From Elmis aenea (lineage: Eukaryota; Arthropoda; Insecta; Coleoptera; Elmidae): DNA of 64,000 nt. Under the pieces are notes generated by a model, which saw only the letters and a list, made by a program, of their open reading frames with translations, did not search any database and was not told the DNA's origin. Shown here in pieces: positions 61,701-64,000 of this stretch. Both the position numbers and the translations under genes were made by a program. The stretch spans positions 55,435,415 to 55,499,414 of the forward strand of contig OX393578.1 in assembly GCA_947652605.1 (NCBI GenBank), read 5' to 3'. Within the stretch, counting starts at the first letter, position 1, and every line of letters starts with the position of its first letter.

Positions 61701-63785
61701 GCTTATAATAACAAATTTCGTCATTTGTTTATCATTTTTGTGACCTGATTATTTAACAATCGAAATTGGATTTTGTGTAGTGCTGGTTTTGTGAAATTTT
61801 ATTGTACAGGGTGGGAAAATTTCGATATTTTCATAGGGAATCTCGGTAACTATAAGAGGTATCAAAAAACGGACCGCGCATCCTCGATCTCTTTTTTCGA
61901 GAAAAAGTTAAAAGTGAAAATTAAATTGGTTATCGTCTTTTGTTTTCGAGCTATCGCCGATAACTCGAATTTTCGACTTTTCGTTTTATGACTATATCTC
62001 GCTTGTTTATGTAAATGAAGAAAAATAATTTTGACGTTCTATAGGCACTTTTTTTTATAAAAATGCAGTGCTGTAGAAATTTTTTTAAAAATATTTTCAA
62101 AATTCGAGTTGGGACAAAGTTGTATTTTTTTAAATGGAACCCATAGTTGGCTGTAGCATCACGAGAAAGGGGATTTTTTCCCCATTCCAATAATATATAT
62201 CATGTGGGGTCGATTATTAATTTTCCTTACATTATAGCGAAAATTAGGTAATTTTTCTTATTTTATTATTTTCTAGTAGTAGGCTTATGTCATTAAGAAT
62301 ATACCTAGTAAAACAAACTGCCATTCTGTTGTTTTAACCATAGTTTGACAGAATTAATTACGTTTAATTGTTGGTTGCTTATATTTTTGTACCATAAAAA
62401 CACGAAATGGCTTACGAATATTACGAAAAGTATGATATGTTAGAATGTTTTATTCAAAGTAATAATTATTCTAAAGCTGCAAGTGAAACTTATTTTAATC
62501 GTTACCCAAAAAGAAAGCAACCTAATAAATCTATTTTTGGAAGATTAAAACAAAATTTCATTAATTGTGGAACGTTTAACCAACCAAAGCCAAAGAAATA
62601 TTATAATGTTCAAGATGCCTTTTTCAATCATGTAAGGAAAATGAATAAATCAACCCTACAATGGCAAAAAAAATCGTTTTTGCTCATGATGCCACATCTT
62701 ACTATGAGTTCCATATAAAAATTTAAAAAAATACAACTTTATGTCATAGGTAACTCGAATTTCGACATTATTTTTGATAAATTGTCTGCGCCACTGCACT
62801 ATCAAAAAAGTGCCATATCAAACTTTTCGTAATTTTCATAGGCCATTTCATGTTTATAAGGTTAAATTTTATAAGTAACAATCAAATAATCCACAATTAC
62901 AAGCCTACTCCTAGAAAACAATGAATTATTAAAAATTACCTTGAAAATTGTAGATTTTCGCTATAATGTAAGAATTAGGAATAAACCGACGCCACATAAT
63001 AAATTTTTTATTGGAATGGGGAAAAATCCTCTTTCTCGTGATGCCACAGCCAACTATGGGATCTATTTAAAAAAATACAACTTTATGTCACAACTCGATT
63101 TTTTTTTTAAATTGTCTACGCCACTGCATTCTTATCAAAAAAAGTGCCTGTAGAACGTCAAAATTATTTTTCTTTTTTTTTATAAACAAGCGAGATTTAG
63201 CCATAAAACGGAAAGTCGAAAAATCGAGTTATCGGTGATAACTCGAAAACAAACGTTGATAATTAATTTTAGTTTTCACCATTGACTTTTTCTCGAAAAA
63301 ACAGATCGAGGAATGGGGGTCTGTTTTTCCATAACTCTTGTAGTTACCGGGATTCCCTATGAAAACATCGAAATTTGCCCACCCTATACAAGGTGTTCTA
63401 AATTCGATAGGATTAAGATGGATTCCGTTACTGACGATGATCCATAAAAATGAATCATTGGATCAACTTTTTTTTGAAATTAAATTTATAAAAACGGAAA
63501 TTAAAGTATTTCAAACCTGATATAGTTAATAGTATTTAAATAAAAAGTATTGATCACTATTTTTGTTCCAGATTGAGCTTCAACTAAGTGTTCCATTTAT
63601 TACTATACCGGTTAAAAGGGCACTGGATACAACTAAAAGTAGTTTGGCTAATTTAAACATCGGAGCTGTGGTTGTTGGAGGTATCGTAATCTTTGCATCT
63701 ACTGTAATCATGCCAGCCTTAATCTACCTGATAGGCAAGAAAATGTCAACAGGGCACCACGCCAGTAAAGAAAATGTTATGAGGG
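58709..63785 (+). CDS. Secreted/membrane insect protein, probable paralogue of the 51394-53592 gene (3' end outside window)
   Basis: Two exons are visible: 58709-58891 (donor GTGAGT) and 63572-63785 (donor GTAAGT, phase 1), giving 132 residues so far. The protein starts MVAKMCIYSMQICVVTFLLL, a signal peptide ending near residue 26. Exon 2 encodes IELQLSVPFITIPVKRALDT and a hydrophobic segment at about 91-113 (IGAVVVGGIVIFASTVIMPA). Signal peptide, spacer, Gly-rich membrane segment ending in a Pro, and a phase-1 intron shortly after all match the 247-aa protein on the opposite strand, although sequence identity is low. Function unknown. The 4.7-kb intron contains three transposon-derived repeats. 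Confidence 0.75.
59175..59601. repeat. GC-rich hairpin repeat, copy B (inverted relative to 47225-47890)
   Basis: Includes a perfect 15-bp stem with a 3-base loop (59511-59525 and 59529-59543, TTTGCTGGCCGAGAC paired with its complement). A second hairpin lies around 59224-59342 built from CCTTAGCAACGGCCG / CGGCCGTTGCTAAGG. Boundaries TTTTTGTGCGATCG (59176) and CGATCGCACAAAAAA (about 59452-59466) are shared with copy A. Lies in the intron of the 58709 gene. Confidence 0.7.
59916..60763. mobile_element. TA-flanked foldback MITE (CAGGGTGTCACAC type)
   Basis: Ends CAGGGTGTCACACAAAAAAT (59918) and AACGCC-like inverted match TTTTTTGTGTGACACCCCG (to 60761), TA on both sides. Arms of about 170 bp pair through 'gttgtttgtggtccgattttgatgaac' and 'aagttcaactt'. 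A/T-rich centre without coding sequence. In the intron of the 58709 gene. Confidence 0.75.
60764..61804. other. Intron sequence, nothing recognised
   Basis: AT-rich DNA between two foldback elements in the intron of the 58709 gene. The flanks of the 59918-60761 element (59768-59900 and 60770-60900) may belong to one older repeat. Confidence 0.35.
61805..63388 (+). mobile_element. TA-flanked foldback transposon with mariner-type (DUF4817-like) N-terminal domain
   Basis: Ends CAGGGTGGGAAAATTTCG (61807) and AAATTTGCCCACCCTA (to 63386), each next to TA. Arms of about 430 bp pair at both ends (tcatagggaatctcggtaac / gttaccgggattccctatga). A 103-codon frame at 62407-62715 encodes MAYEYYEKYDMLECFIQSNN then AASETYFNRYPKRKQPNKSI and FGRLKQNF, the helix-turn-helix typical of DUF4817-containing transposons. 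The DDE catalytic domain is missing. Sister copy at 15044-16700. Confidence 0.8.
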
Positions 63786-64000
63786 GTAAGTGAAAAGTTT
63801 TTGACGTAGGGTAGACCGAGGATGAAAGTAACACGGTTAGGTTGTATCAGTAGTTTCTGTAATTTTTGTTACATGTCGCCTGAAGGGCTTGAGCAATGTT
63901 CATTTACATCCACCTCCGCTACCTACATTGCTAGTTTTCATCTGTCATAGAGGTTAAGTTTTTGCCAGCCAGAGTCACTATTTTCCGCTTAAAAGTTGCT

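Noticed and set aside
62407..62718. 103-aa frame as a possible host gene
   Set aside because: It lies between TA-flanked inverted ends and has a decayed sister copy at 16352; it is a transposase fragment.

Overview
This is a nuclear window from an arthropod, almost certainly an insect and plausibly a beetle (the order is inference). It is AT-rich. Its genes are intron-containing with GT-AG splicing, it has clear animal orthologues (ZFPL1, RRP36, mitochondrial L11, a CDKL-type kinase), and much of the non-coding DNA is decayed transposable elements. I see no operons, CRISPR arrays, tRNA or rRNA genes.

Layout. 1-1350: diverged tandem ~300-bp repeats. 2478-10034 (+): the 3' part of a large ankyrin-repeat gene; its last intron (7013-9765) holds three antisense LINE remnants. 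10.7-18 kb: no convincing host gene, but a dense TE graveyard. It includes a TTAA-flanked piggyBac-like MITE inside a LINE and a TA-flanked foldback element inside a mariner-type relic. 20109-26951 (+): a CDKL1/4-type protein kinase in six coding exons, with LINE fragments and a hAT-like MITE in its introns. 28385-28698 (-) and 28819-29703 (+): a head-to-head pair, a small membrane protein and RRP36, with 120 bp between start codons. 30033-30726 (-): mRpL11, convergent with RRP36. 32631-33164 (-): a Ly6/uPAR-type GPI-anchored protein. 33416-36712 (-): an SDR9C-like dehydrogenase. 38909-42235 and 43764-44249 (-): a cysteine-rich orphan and a smaller relative whose 3' end runs into a transposon terminus. 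48204-51155 (-): ZFPL1. 51394-53592 (-) and 58709 to beyond the window end (+): two similarly built signal-peptide plus membrane-segment proteins, probably paralogues, transcribed away from each other.

Mobile DNA is the most striking part. Several insertions can be delimited to the base. One is an 8-bp-TSD element at 44865-46583 whose unfilled target is preserved in other copies of its host repeat. Another is a hAT element at 56876-58256 with a 7/8-matching 8-bp TSD. Others are two TTAA-flanked elements, several TA-flanked foldback elements with long arms, and a Penelope-like remnant with a GIY-YIG domain and inverted terminal repeats. A recurring theme is that TA-flanked foldback elements carry only a piece of a mariner-type transposase (the N-terminal DNA-binding end or the C-terminal end).

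The host genes look like ordinary unlinked functions (Golgi RING protein, nucleolar rRNA processing, mitochondrial translation, ciliary-type kinase). The parts with least precedent are the cysteine-rich pair at 38.9-44.2 kb and the signal-peptide/membrane-segment pair at 51.4-64 kb. Exon borders were read by eye from splice signals, frame and family conservation.
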